64,000 bases of DNA, taken from positions 42,911,853 to 42,975,852 of the forward strand of contig CM064669.1 of assembly GCA_032717465.1 (NCBI GenBank), read 5' to 3'. Below are positions 21,185-33,760 of the stretch, piece after piece. The stretch's first letter is position 1; the number at the start of each line of letters is the position of its first letter. Source of the stretch: Coenobita brevimanus. Taxonomy: Eukaryota; Arthropoda; Malacostraca; Decapoda; Coenobitidae. The position numbers were made by a program, and so were the translations under genes. A model generated the notes under the pieces. The model saw only the letters and a program-made list of their open reading frames with translations. It was not told the DNA's origin and did no database searches.

Positions 21185-21430
21185 GCGCCCCCACGTACTT
21201 ACTCGAACAATTATGAAATATAAATAAAATTATTATTAAGAGTTGGTGGAGTTCCGAAGATCATATCGTAGGGCTTCGAGAGGGGTTGCTTACTCCCTAT
21301 TAATCGTAGGGAAGTGAATCGATATCAGATGTCCGCAACTGTACACCAAGATAGCTTTCAGATACTAGTTTTTTTTTTTTTCTAAATAAGTTGACGTATT
21401 TCTCAGCTAATCCTTTCCAATATCAGCTAA
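21185..21430. other. Short gene-free stretch with a dispersed repeat
   Basis: 21,250-21,330 (TTCCGAAGATCATATC ... GTAGGGAAGTGAATCGATA) is related to 46,055-46,130, next to another SINE copy. Confidence 0.5.
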
Positions 21431-21973
21431 TTGTTGTAAACTTAAGACCTCTAGTACTGCTTCCTACCTTCTTCCTCCCCTCTTCCTTTTCCCACATAGC
21501 CTATCTTCTCTTCTATCTGACGCCCTCTTCCAGCTTCTTATTTTTCCCTATGTTCTTTTTCATTCTTGCTCTCCTCTTCCGTTTGTTTCTCTCTTCGTTT
21601 TTCCTTTATTCTCCTCCCCTACATCTGTTTATTTTCTCCTTTTCATCTGTTTTATTCTTCCCATTATCATCCTCTCCTTATCCTCCTTTTCCCTCTTACC
21701 CTCTTCGTGTGTCCTTCTATCGTTCTCTTCCTCCTTTTATCGTTCCCTTTGCCTTCACTCCTTCCTGCCTTCTCCCCCGCCTCTTTCCCTGCCTCATCTG
21801 TCTTCCATTCACGTCCTCTTGTCTGGTGGTCTCTTACTTTTAGTTCTTTGTCTTTCTCCTTGACTTCTTCCTACCTCTCTGTTTTGTCTCTTCCTTTCTT
21901 GCTCTCTCCTTTTTATGAGTAGCGAGGTTAGTGGCGTAGTTATCGTGATCCTATCCACCTCTTACCTGTTAAC

Positions 21974-22021
<48 letters not shown>

Positions 22022-22300
22022 CCTCCCCTCGCACAAAATACTCTATCTCCTATCTCCCCTTCCTGCTCCCTCTCCCTCCAATCTCCCCTTCCTGCCCGTC
22101 TCCCTCCAATCTCCCCCCCCCCATATCCTGACACACACCAAGGGTATCCTCATTATAAACTTGTGTTCTCAGTTTTCCTCATCCCCTTCCCACACTTTCA
22201 CCCTCTGTTTTATTTTCGCCTCTCGGGTTCTCTCAGCCTCTCGGATTTTCTCCTCAACTTTTACGCTCGGGTTTTCTTGTCCCTATCGGTGTTTCCTTTT
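21431..22300. repeat. Polypyrimidine tract with (CT)n at 21,979-22,019
   Basis: About 870 bases that are nearly all C/T on the + strand, with TTCCTC and CCTTT runs. Long serine/leucine/phenylalanine ORFs across it are composition artefacts. Confidence 0.85.
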
Positions 22301-22779
22301 CCTGCCGCCTCCAAGGTTCTGTTACATTATTATGAACTCCATCAGCCCGATGACGTCTTTTCTCAGTTTGTTCTAGTAACGACAGTCTATATTATTCTAC
22401 TTGAGACTGAAGGCGATAATGAAGGCTGTATCTGTTCTCTTCAGCCAAATAACGTCTTGTTCATTTTGTTCCAGCTTATGTCTTGTTATTTCTCCCAGTC
22501 TAAGAGTAAACAGGTAACTATATTCGTTTATAAAATCTTAATACCTCAAAAGAAACTCACTGTGATATCTTCCTGCAACAAAATCTGTTCATGATAGACA
22601 TACGGTGTATGTGTGCATCTGTCTGTGCGTTTGTTCGCTTCTTTCACGATGACAGTAATAGGTATCTATCTAATTCTTTTTGCAATAGGTCGGGGCAGGT
22701 CCTGGGATTGTCTTCCCCTTTCCCCCCAAAAAAGGGCGATTGCGCGCGACGCGTCAGAGCGAAATAGAAGTCGCAACAC

Positions 22780-22781
<2 letters not shown>
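22301..22781. other. Gene-free stretch
   Basis: No gene recognised. 22,335-22,360 (ATCAGCCCGATGACGTCTTTT) is a partial copy of the dispersed block. Confidence 0.5.

Positions 22782-22816
<35 letters not shown>
22782..22816. repeat. (A)35 run
   Basis: 35 consecutive A after a GC-rich stretch (GCGCGCGACGCG). It could be the poly(A) end of a retroposed RNA, but I cannot identify a source. Confidence 0.85.
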
Positions 22817-22819
<3 letters not shown>

Positions 22820-23139
22820 AATTTTTAGTCAGAACTGGTTATTGTGGGCTCAATAAACAGTAGTGAATCAAAAATAAGGGTATCTGCAGACATTTTGTGG
22901 TGGAAAAGTTATTAGTTACTCCCGCAAATTTCTGCAGACAAGTACTACTGTATAATCAAACCTGGTGTGTAGAGTGAAGGACAGAGTAAAGGGTTAGTTC
23001 GAGGCACTGGCTCACAAATATCACAGACATGCCAGAGTGAAGAACAGGGTGAAGGGTTAGAGTCACTGGCGCACAGATAACCCAGACATATCACGCACTG
23101 AAATACTTATGGCGTCTCGGTCGGCTAACAAAAAAATTC
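22817..23139. other. Gene-free stretch
   Basis: Contains a short diverged duplication: GAGTGAAGGACAGAGT near 22,972 and GAGTGAAGAACAGGGT near 23,035. Nothing else seen. Confidence 0.5.
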
Positions 23140-23665
23140 CCCAGCTTTATGTCGCAGGCAATATTTATTGCACTGCAAGCAACATTACTACATAACTAGA
23201 CAATATTAGTACTTTACAAGCAAAATTTTTACGTCACTGGCAATATCTTTACATCACAACGTACGATATTTGCGAGGCCCTGTAAAAATTTTACCTATGT
23301 ACATGACAGTATTGTTACGTACGTTACAGGCAATTTTTGCACAATGACAAACAATAGTTTTACGTCACAAACAACATTCTTAAACTATTCTCTTACATCG
23401 CTGGCAATACGGTTTCATGATTTGCGTCATAAATAATATTTTTTCGTCACAGGCAATATTTTTATATCTACGACAATACTTTGACATCAATGGCAATATT
23501 TGGACGTCACAGGCAATATTTGGATGTCCCAGGCAATATCTTTACGCCACAAGGCAATATTTACACGTCACAGGCAATATCTTTACGTCAGAAGGCAATA
23601 GCTATACGTCACAGGCAATATCTTTACGTCACAAAGCAATAGCTTGGCGTCACAATAAATATTTT
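23140..23665 (+). repeat. ~21-25-bp minisatellite carrying ACGTCA
   Basis: Degenerate tandem units of the form GGCAATATTTTTACGTCACA. About 20 units are visible, with GGCAATAT the best conserved part. Roughly ten keep ACGTCA or a near match, a core that resembles a bZIP (CREB/ATF) site. Confidence 0.85.
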
Positions 23666-24929
23666 TACGGTGCGGAGGCGGTGATCTATTCTTGCCGCAG
23701 CCACTCGCACGTCATGGACACGAACAAAGGGATAAAGGAACGAATTTATCAAGACGAAAATAATTGGATTTCTTGCTAGCGCGACTAACGAGCTTATTGG
23801 AAACATTCCAATTTCAGAGAATGGAGGCTGACTCAAAATATCCCATCACATAACTGAAACCAATTATCCGTTAAAAATCATATATAAATAACATGTCCAC
23901 TGTTTCGACATGAGCTCTTGAAATATTAACACAAACGCCCTCTAAATTTGCTTCCCCTAATCCCATCACCGCAAGTCACCAATATAGAACCCAATTATTC
24001 ATCAAGAATTATGTACAAATATATCTGTTCATTATTATACCAGGAGTTCCTCAAAGAATAACTCACAAGTCTATAAACCGCGACCAAATTTGAGTTCCTG
24101 AACACTTTCATCATGCCGTCGTTGTCATTATTAGTTTATGTTATACTCGATGAACCATTATTTGCTACTGGAGGTTTAGCTGACACTCTGAAATGAATTG
24201 CTGATATGTGAGGGTTGTTGGATGGAGTTGTGTGACGAGGGATCAAACTTTGCAGCTCTGGGGGGACAGTCACACGAACTTCCACACCCGCCAAAAATCA
24301 CCCGGAATTTGTAAATCGTATAACCTGTCTCATCATTTTCAAAACCCTTAATTTCAGTCATAAGCGCACTTGGGTACTGTCTTGTATTCAATACCGTAAT
24401 AGGCGATTCTCTTCTGGATCGAGAAATTCTAACAATGTAAATATTGATTATTATGGAATATGTAAGGACTTGTGTTGCCATCATCCTAGTATCATCATAT
24501 CAATATCATCATCATCATCAACAACATCAAGTCCACCACACGACAAAGATAACATATAGCTCTAGATGACTTCATTTTGACCACCTGATTGCCAGCCTGT
24601 GCTATCCAATGTCCATTACATTTAAGGTCGTTGGTCCATCACTTGGTTCTCTACCCGCATCTTTCTCTCACTCCATCTCTGGGCCACCACAATCCCTCAT
24701 TTACTCAGCAAGGATCTTCTTAGCTGTACAGTCGGCATCATAAGTCCTATCGCCTCCCCTACTTCATTTTCCATGGTATACGACAATCACTGTGGTGAAT
24801 CCGCAGTAGCTGACACTGATGACACTGATCTGTGGTCAAATAATGGACCAAAATGAGTTGCTGTGGATTCAGCGACTTATTTCCAAAGCCCGTGGAGAGA
24901 AGACCTGGAAAGATAATGAAACTTTTGAT
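23666..24929. other. Gene-free stretch
   Basis: No coding sequence with a known domain. ATC/CAT triplets are frequent around 24,485-24,530. The ORFs here match nothing I recognise. Confidence 0.5.
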
Positions 24930-25268
24930 GCCGACTGTACATCCAGCCCTATCCACTCATGCGGTAACAACTCCATCCTTCACTTTTCCACCCGCTTCTT
25001 ACAGCGTCCATCACAACAGTCACTAACAATCACGGGACGATGCTATAGTGCAGCTATATTTTTATGTCTCTTATTTCTCCTTGGGACAAAGGAAACCTTG
25101 TTATTTCCAATGCCTCCCAAACCCAAGTCTTCCATCTCTCAACTCGACACAGTCGTCCACGTGACTATCTCTTGACTTTCAGCAACTCCTTATTCATTCC
25201 TTCATATCCTAGCAATATTTTTTGTTACCTACTTTTCTCGTCAGCTGTCTTGGAAGGATCACATAATT

Positions 25269-25307
<39 letters not shown>

Positions 25308-25690
25308 AGGGAACTTCTTTATTCCACCCTGTTTAGAAGTACTGTATGTAATAAGGCCTCCACCTCACATACACACACGTGAGAGCGCTACCTGATATGT
25401 GGGCGAGTACGGTCTCCGTACAAAGTCAGTCGCTGGTGTATTGATCACTGTTCTGAAATCTCTGCCTACATTCCTCCTGTATTACAGCGGTCACGCAGCA
25501 ACCGTATAGCTACACAAATTAAACACGTTTCTGTTCAACCCTCTACTGCAAGAGTCAACAGGTATTCCCAGACTTACATGTACGCAAGTGGTCGACTCCA
25601 GATCTGTCTTCCTCAGTGTCATTCACTCTACCTATAATCCGCAAACTTTTGAATAAAATATATCAAGGCATCTTGAAATAATTAAACCTT
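24930..25690 (+). pseudogene. Old fragment of the jockey-like LINE, split by (GA)n
   Basis: 24,930-25,265 aligns in patches with 28,965-29,295 of the complete LINE (CCCTATCCACTCATGCGG, CAACTCGACACAGTCG, TCTTGGAAGGATCACAT). A (GA)n run at 25,275-25,303 follows. 25,480-25,680 then aligns with 29,610-29,830 near the C-terminus. It is heavily decayed, with many stops and frame changes, and is the oldest copy of the family here. Confidence 0.7.
25275..25303. repeat. (GA)n microsatellite inside the LINE fragment
   Basis: About 14 GA units. Confidence 0.92.
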
Positions 25691-26519
25691 GATTTTGATT
25701 TCCATTTTTGTTCAGGTTCATTATTATTTTTTTTTAAGGCTCCAGGCACATGGTTCTTTCTTTTCTCCACACACACAAAAAAAATAAATAAATAAATAAA
25801 TAAATAAAAAATCACGACAGAGTTGAACTGTCTATGACATATTTTGCTGTTTATTTGCACTGATAATATTTTCTGTTTTCGTAAGCGAATGGATGAAACC
25901 AAGTGGGCGGCTTACCGATGCGTGGCATGGGCGGACAGTTTTACTGTATAGGTTCTTACCGTGTCTGAAGGCACGTGAGAGACATAAGTGATCCTAAAGC
26001 GGACTAACAAATTTGGTATCAATGGAGAAGTGATTTACCCCCACTCACTGCAACACATCATGTGTAAACGTGGGAGGTATTTGGAGTGTTGAGTGAGAAT
26101 GGTATTGGAAATCTAAATGTCCTGCTGGAGTGGCACTGTCTGTGAGTGACAATGTGTAGCCGTCATCCAGTGTAATACATGAACCAGAGATTTTAATTTT
26201 TTGTTCTGCTACTTACCCCAAAGTTTGGCTGGACCACTCCTTTACTCTTTCCTCATGAGTATGTCATAGCGTAATAGATTAAGCAGAGTTGCAGCTGTAG
26301 ATGCAAATACAATGGTCAGTAAAGAGTATTTTTAAAAAAGCAGAATTACTTGTAGTGCTATCTTATCGCTAGAAAAAAAATAATGAAAAAACATCAAGAT
26401 CACTAATCATGTAGAATGACCGTTTTATATGAACTTCTTCAACCGTCCATTATATTAATATCTTGCTTAATTTAACATCAATAATTTTGGGCTTGCTTTT
26501 CACGATATAATTTTCCCTC
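25691..26519. other. Gene-free stretch
   Basis: An (AAAT)n run at 25,780-25,812. Otherwise no recognisable gene or repeat. Confidence 0.5.
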
Positions 26520-29500
26520 GTAATAATTAATTTACCCCGGCGCAGGAACCCCAGGTAAAGGTATGGACTACTCGAAGTGTTTTCCAGGGAAAAATGTAAA
26601 CAGGCAAATGTTGGTTCCAGGAGTAGACTGTAGCACCAGTCGAGCAGGGCAGTACTCCCGAGGTGGATGGAAAGCTGATGACAGGGAGTGCTGGAGCTCC
26701 CGTTTCATCAGCCCTCAGGACTAGTACCTGACCATCCACCTTTGCTGAACTTTTTCAGTGTCTCAGTTACACAGAGAGTAGGCCAGCATGCTCTCCAGTA
26801 CAAATTTCTCTAACTATCTTCACCAAACTACATGCACAGTACACACTACACTTCCTATTCAAAATTTACCCAAAATGGCGTCGTTTTACCAAGCCTCGGA
26901 GTCCCCAGGGGGGGGGACCATAAATGCCCCCACCATCTGCCCCTCTCCCGGTGACGACTCAAGATGCCTGGAACCACTGTCTGACTCTCTTCTTCTTCAT
27001 TTCTGCAACATTCGCGGCCTTTCCTCTAACTTTCGCTCTGTTGAGCACCACCTCTCCTCCTCTAAACCTCACCTTCTTTTTCTAACGGAGACTCAGCTGT
27101 CTGAGGCAACTGACAGCAAACCCTTTTCTGTATCCTCCTACTTTCTCTATACTCATTTCAAAGCCAAAGGTGGCTGTTGTGTATATATACGCAACGACTT
27201 ATCTTGCTCTCGTGTTCCTGAACTTGATTCTTCTGAATTCTCCACACTCTGGCTTCGGCTTTCCTGTCATTCTCTGACTAAATTTATCTGTGCTGTTTAC
27301 TTATCCCCTAATTCTACTGACTATCAAAAATTCTTCGACTATCTTACTTCTACGATGGAACACATTCTATCCATTTCTCCTTTCTCTGAAATCTCCATTC
27401 TTGGAGATTTCAATGTTCACCACCACCTTTGGCTCTCCTCTCCTTTCACTGATCCACCTGGTGAACAAGCCTACATCTTTTCTATCCTTAATGACCTAGA
27501 GCAGCTTGTACAGCACCCTACCCGTATCCCTGACCGCCTTGGAGAGAGCTCCAACATACTTGACCTCTTCCTCACAACTAATCCTTCTGCTTACTCTGTT
27601 AATCTTTTCTCTCCGTTGGGCTCCTCGGATCACAACCTTATTACCTTAACCTGTCCTATCACTCCGGTACGGCCTGTGGACCCTCCAGGGAAACGTCGTC
27701 TGTGGCATTTTGGAGCCGCAGACTGGGAGGCCCTCAGGCTGTACTTCTTTGATTTTCCCTGGAATGATTATTGCTTCCATGGCCGTGAGCCATCTGAGTG
27801 TGCCTTGCGCATTACGGAGGTTATTCTCTCAGGCATGGAAGCATACATTCCTTTCTCATATCCTTTGACTAATGCAAGAAAGCCTTGGTTTAATCACGCT
27901 TGTTCTAATGCTGTCTGCAACAAGGAGAGGGCCTACAAAAGGTACCGGAGCCAACCCACCCCTGAATCACATCATCTTTACGTTTCTGCCCGGAATCGTG
28001 CTAAGTCTGTTCTTCGCTCTACTAAATATAATTTCATCCATACTAAATGCTCTCAACTCTCCAACTCGAATTCTTCCCGCTCCTTCTGGCATCTTGCCAA
28101 AAATCTTTCTAACAACTTTACCTCATCATCCTTCCCTCCTCTTTTCTACTCTGATGGTTCTGTAGCTATTTCTTCTACTGATAAAGCAGATCTCTTCGCA
28201 CAGACTTTCTCCTCCAATTCTACCTTAGACGATTCCGGTGCTGTTCCTCCATCACTTCCCCCCTCTGACTTCCTCATGGCTGACATTAAAATTTCTTCAG
28301 TTGATGTATTTTCTGCCATCACTGGCCTCAGTACTAACAAGGCATATGGGCCTGATGGGGTCCCTCCTGTTGTTCTCAAGAACTGTGCTTCTGTGCTTAC
28401 ACCCTGCCTAGGCAAACTCTTTCGTCTTTGTCTGTCAACTTGTACCTTTCCTTCTTGCTGGAAGTTTGCTCTCATTCAGCCAGTCCCAAAGAAGGGTGAC
28501 CACTCCCAACCCTCCAACTATCGTCCAATTGCTTTAACGTCCTGTATTTCAAAAGTTTTCGAGTCAATTCTTAATAGAAAAATTTTAAGGCATCTTTCCT
28601 ATCACAACCTTCTTTCCGATCGTCAGTATGGGTTCCGTCAGGGACGCTCCACTGGCGATCTTCTCACCTACCTTTCAGACTCCTAGTCATCCTCCTTTCG
28701 GGACTTTGGCGAAAGCTTTGCCATTGCACTTGACATCTCAAAGGCTTTCGATCGAGTCTGGCATAAATCTTTAATTTCCAAACTGCCCTCCTACGGTTTC
28801 TATCCTTCTATCTGTGCCTTCATCGCTAGCTTCCTTTCTGGTCGTTCTATAGCCGCTGTTATAGACGGCCATCGTTCTTCTCCTAGATCTATCAACAGTG
28901 GTGTTCCTCAGAGCTCTGTCCTATCACCAACTCTCTTCCTTTTATTCATCAATGATCTTCTAAGCTGTACATCTAACCCTATCCACTCATACGCTGATGA
29001 CTCCACCCTTCACCTTTCCATTCGGTTCCCGCAACGCCCATCTCAACAGTTACTTCAACAAACAAGGGATGAGGCTATGGCACACCTAATGTCTGACTTG
29101 GCTCGTATCTCTGACTGGGGTAAAAATAATATGGTTGTCTTTAATGCATCTAAGACTCAGTTCTTACACCTTTCAACCCGACAAAATCTTCCACAGGTAT
29201 ACCCACTAATGTTTAATAATATTCAGCTTAATCCTACATCATCCTTGAACATGCTTGGGGTTTCATTTACTCGGGACTTATCTTGGAAAGATCATATTAC
29301 ATCTCTTGTAAAATCTGCTTCCAAGAGATTGGGTGTGCTAAGCCGACTCCGCTCTTTCTTTACCCCTGCGCAATTGTTGACTCTATACAGGGGTTTTATC
29401 CGCCCCTGTGTGGAGTACAACTCTCATTTGTGGGGAGGCTCCCCTCATACAGCTCTTCTCAATAGGGTGGAGTCAAAGGCTTTTCGTCTCATTAACTCTC

Positions 29501-29922
29501 CTCCTCTTACTGACTCCCTTCAACCTCTGTCTCTTCGCCGCACTGTTGCATCTTTATCTCTTTTCTATCGCTACCTTAATGGTCACTGCTCCTCTGAACT
29601 GTCTGCTTGCATTCCTCCACCTCTACGACGGGCGCGTAGCACCCGTCTGGCAGCAGACTCTCATCCTTTTTCTGTCCAACTCTCTAATGCAAGAATTAAC
29701 CGTTACTCCCAGTCTTTCATTTATGCAACAGGTCAACTCTGGAACTGTCTCCCTCTGTCTGTATTTCCTGCTGCCTATGATCTCCAGTCTTTCAAACGCA
29801 GTGTGTCCAGGCATCTCAAAATGATCGGATCTTGAATTTGGCTCTATATTGTATTTTGTTTTTCTCTTGGAGGGAACTGTTACTGCGGGCTCATGGCCTT
29901 TGGTTCCTTCTTCCTCGCATAG

Positions 29923-29955
<33 letters not shown>
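26520..29955 (+). mobile_element. Nearly intact jockey-like LINE with poly(A) tail
   Basis: A long APE-endonuclease plus RT ORF (26788-29835), an 85-base 3' UTR and a (A)33 tail (29,923-29,955). The 5' boundary is uncertain. 26,520-26,787 is non-coding and taken as 5' UTR. No ORF1 was found within 1 kb upstream, so the copy is 5'-truncated or the family has one ORF. The copy at 48,703-49,508 is roughly 96 percent identical, so the family was active fairly recently. Confidence 0.88.
26788..29835 (+). pseudogene. LINE ORF2: APE endonuclease + reverse transcriptase, one in-frame TAG
   Basis: 1016 codons in a single frame, interrupted only by a TAG at 28684-28686 (codon 633). The ATG at 26875 (MASFYQ) has better start context (AAAATGG) than the one at 26788. 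The apurinic-endonuclease domain lies at about residues 68-295: [11 protein letters not shown], then [18 protein letters not shown] and SSDHNLI. The RT domain lies at about 500-850: [10 protein letters not shown], then [37 protein letters not shown] and YADDSTLH. The C-terminal region holds GVSFTRDLSWKDHI and an FIRPCVEYNSHLW motif. RT would prime at nicked target DNA using its own RNA. The stop removes everything after RT motif 3, so this copy cannot make a full protein unless the codon is read through. Confidence 0.92.
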
Positions 29956-29956
<1 letters not shown>

Positions 29957-30469
29957 AGTAGTTGGCCAGCAGTTAGTTTGGGAAAGGCATTTGGGGGAGT
30001 TAGATACAGGCTTCATTAACATCTTCGCCACTAAGGGCTCGACAAACCTGAGTGAAATTGTTTTGAGATAACAAGAATGTAGGCTATTAAAAAAAAAAAA
30101 AAAACGTTATCCTTCAGTGTTAATCCGTCCAAAATATTTTTTTTTTCCTCAAGGCGCACTAAGCTAGACTGGACGTTGCAATGGCCCTACATAATCGTCT
30201 GTAGGTAGTAAGAATATAATAAGACGTTCTTGAATTATCATAACACATTTTATTTATCCTAAAGGCATACATGGACGGACTGAACGTTGTAATGGCTATA
30301 TGAGATGCCGCGCCGAACTGTTTAATTAACAGAAGCCCCGAACACCAAGAACAATGGGAGGGAGAAAATGCTGCTTCATGGCTTACACCTTACTTGGAAT
30401 GTATATATCTATTAACAGAAATTTTGGCTCAAAACCAAACTGTACTATATCAACAGTGGTCTAGGATGA
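29956..30469. other. Gene-free stretch
   Basis: Short A and T homopolymers at ~30,090-30,105 and ~30,137-30,147. 30,190-30,230 is a copy of the dispersed block (ATAATCGTCTGTAGGTAGTA, then AGAATATAATAAGACG). Confidence 0.55.
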
Positions 30470-30880
30470 TTTCAGATAAGGGGGAAAGGGAATATATAAA
30501 GGGGAATAGGATGGAAGGAAAAGGAAAGAGGGAGTGAGAGAAATAGAGACGGAGAAAGGTTGGAAAGCAAATACAGAAAGTGAAACTGGACGGAAGGAAA
30601 CGGAGGGAGGGAGGGAGAGAGAAACAGAAGGAGACGGAAAGAGGAAGGAAAGCAAATACAGAAAGAGGAGATGGAGGAGGGGAGACAGAAGGAAGATAAG
30701 AGAGGGAAAGGGAAACTTTGAGAGAAAGAGAAGAAAGAATAGGAAGATAAGAACAGGGGAGAGGATAAAAGAGAGAGAAAAAGGGAAGGAACAAGTGGAC
30801 AAAAAGAAAGGAGGTGAGAAAAGGAAAGGAGAGGGGAGGAAATGGGACAGAAAAGAAATTAAGTGAAGGAGATGTCGGTG
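30470..30880. repeat. Polypurine tract (GGAAA/GAGAGG)
   Basis: About 400 bases almost free of pyrimidines on the + strand, with a repeated GGAAAGCAAATACAGAAAG (near 30,563 and 30,647). ORFs on either strand across it are low-complexity artefacts. Confidence 0.85.
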
Positions 30881-30980
30881 AAGCAAAGATGACGAATGGA
30901 GTGAACTGTAGTGGATGTGGACGAAGGAAACACACATTTAAGCACCTTTCCTTGGCCACACCACTTATGTACAGCTACCT

Positions 30981-30982
30981 AA

Positions 30983-31040
<58 letters not shown>

Positions 31041-31051
31041 CTACCTAATAG

Positions 31052-31134
<83 letters not shown>
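30981..31134. repeat. Compound (CT)n(CA)n, two tandem copies
   Basis: CT run then CA run (to ~31,040), the linker CAGCTACCTAAT, then a second CT run and CA run. The linker also precedes the first CT run (TACAGCTACCTAAT at ~30,971), so the whole compound unit has been duplicated. Confidence 0.92.
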
Positions 31135-31138
<4 letters not shown>

Positions 31139-31370
31139 AAAACAATCGCACCACCCCACACTCTCCACCCACACACAACCTAGTCACAGGTGCTGTCATA
31201 TTGTGAGATACTGACTCGTGTGTGACTGACAACAGGGTGGCGGCTGCTTCATAAAGTGTCCTCTGAAAAATCCTGGAGCTGCGGCCATGACTCCACTTTG
31301 GGTTTACGAGCAGGACCAGCACCGCTGATAACCGGGGACAGGTGACAGGGGGACAGGACGTGTGTAGGGC
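31135..31370. other. Short gene-free stretch
   Basis: C/A-rich at first, then mixed. Nothing recognised. Confidence 0.5.
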
Positions 31371-32266
31371 AGAGGGCAAGGAAGGAAGGTGCGAAGATGG
31401 GTGGGACACTGGAAGGAAGGGAGGAAGGAAGGTAAATTATGTCCGGAAGAGGAAAGCGTGCAAAGGGGGGAACGTATTTAGGTAGTCGTGGTGTTAATGG
31501 AACAGAGGGATGGGAGAGGGGAGGGAAGGTGAAAGTATATAAGACAGAAAGAACGGGAAGGTAAAATTTTCTGTGAAAGAGCTGGAGAAAAGATAAGAAC
31601 ATAAGAATACTTGTGGATTTGGAAAAGGATAAGAGGAAGGAAGAAGGAAACGGAAGCTGAAACATGCATTGAAAAGGTGCATGGAAATGTAGTGTAAGTG
31701 TAAGAATGTAGCACAGCGTATGGGAGCAAAGCGTTTGTGAAAGTGAGGATCAGAGCAAGAGCAAATGTGTATGGCAAAAGGGAAGGGAAAGATGAAAGGT
31801 GCAAACGTAAGCTAAAGGTTAAGAGGAGGAAATGTTTATGGAAGAGGGGCTGGAAGGCTGCGTGGAAGACGAAAAACAGAAAAAGATATTAAGATCGAGG
31901 AGGATATATGCGAATGGTAAAGAGGAAGGAACGTAAGAACAGGTCCGGAACAGGAGAGGATGATTAACTGCAGGTGACGGAAAATTATGGATGTGGAGCG
32001 CAGGAGGAGAAAAGACGCATGTGTGGAAGACATGGAGAAAGGGAAGGAGGTGGAAGGGAGGAGCAAAGGAAGGAAAATCGAAACGAAACTATTATCATAA
32101 GTGGAAGAGAACGTGCAAGATGGAGTGGAATTTAAGGAAGAGTAGGAAACATATTGTACGGAGGAGAGGATGGAAAGAAAGTGACTTTAAGTGTAACAAA
32201 ATTAAGTGTAACAAAATAGAAGCCAGGATGCACGTGGATGAACGCAAGGAAGGAGGGGAAGGAAAG
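31371..32266. repeat. Purine-biased tract, GGAAG-rich
   Basis: Dominated by GGAAGGAAGG and TGGAAGAGG words. Continues the strand bias of 30.47-33.75 kb. No coding signal. Confidence 0.75.
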
Positions 32267-32800
<534 letters not shown>

Positions 32801-33516
32801 GCGGGAGATGGTGTGGAAGTGGAAGAGTGGGAGGGAGATGGTGTGGAAGTGGAAATGGGAAGGAGATGGTGTGGAAGTGGAAGAGTGGGAGGGAGATGGT
32901 GTGGAAGTGGAAGAGTGGGAGGGAGATGGTGTGGAAGTGGAAGAGTGGGAGGGAGATGGTGTGGAAGTGGAAGAGTGGTAGGGATATGGTGTGGAAGTGG
33001 AAGAGTGGGAGGGAGATGGTGTGGAAGTGGAAGAGTGGGAGGGAGATGGTGTGGAAGTGGAAGAGTGGGAGGGAGATGGTGTGGAAGTGGAAGAGTGGGA
33101 GGGAGATGGTGTGGAAGTGGAAGAGTGGGAGGGAGATGGTGTGGATGTGGAAGAGTGGGAGGTAGATGGTAGGGAAGTGGAAGAGTGGGAGGGAGATGGT
33201 GTGGAAGTGGTAGAGTGAGAGGGAGATGGTGTGGAAGTGGAAGAGTGGGAGGGAGATGGTAGGGAAGTGGAAGAGTGGGAGGGAGATGGTGGGGAAGTGG
33301 AAGAGTGAGAGGGAGATAGTATGGAAGTGGAAGAGTGGGAGGGAGATAGTATGGAAGTGGAAGAGTGGGAGATGGTGTGGAGGAGTGGGAGGGAAAAGTG
33401 TGGAAGTGGAAGAGTGGGAGGGAGATAGTGTGGAAGTGGAAGAGTGGGAGGGAGATGGTGTGGAAGTGGAGGAGTGGGAGGGAGATGGTATGGAAGTGGA
33501 AGAGTGGAGGGGGGAA
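32801..33516 (+). repeat. 30-bp minisatellite, about 24 units
   Basis: Unit GTGTGGAAGTGGAAGAGTGG followed by GAGGGAGATG, exactly 30 bp, most regular from 32,860 to 33,340. Being a multiple of three with no stops in several frames, it produces long ORFs on both strands (for example 32,132-33,658 on the - strand). I regard these as artefacts. Confidence 0.95.
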
Positions 33517-33760
33517 ACTGGTGACTGTTGGAGAGGAGATGTGTGGAGAGGAGGGAGGGATATATGTGGAAGCGAAAGACAGGAGGGGAAATACTGGCCG
33601 AAAATACGTATGGAAGGATCGAAGAGGAGAAGGAGATCGAGAGAAAATGGAAGACCAAGAGAAAGAGTGAGTGGAAGTGGAGAATGAAGGATAACTGTAG
33701 AGGGTAGGATAAATATGCTGGAGAGAGAGAGAGAGAGAGAGAGACGACTAGTCAATTAAA
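33517..33760. repeat. Purine-rich tail and (GA)n at 33,719-33,744
   Basis: Diverged GGAAG-rich sequence ending in about 12 GA units. End of the 3.3-kb purine-biased block. Confidence 0.8.

Noticed and set aside
21391..22376. 118-153-codon frames rich in Ser, Leu and Phe
   Set aside because: Composition of a polypyrimidine tract; no domain, three overlapping frames equally open.
22740..22816. Possible retroposed small RNA before the (A)35 run
   Set aside because: The GC-rich stretch matches no RNA gene I recognise, and no target duplication is visible.
30450..30959. 158-169-codon - strand frames
   Set aside because: Antisense of a polypurine tract; low complexity and no conserved motif.
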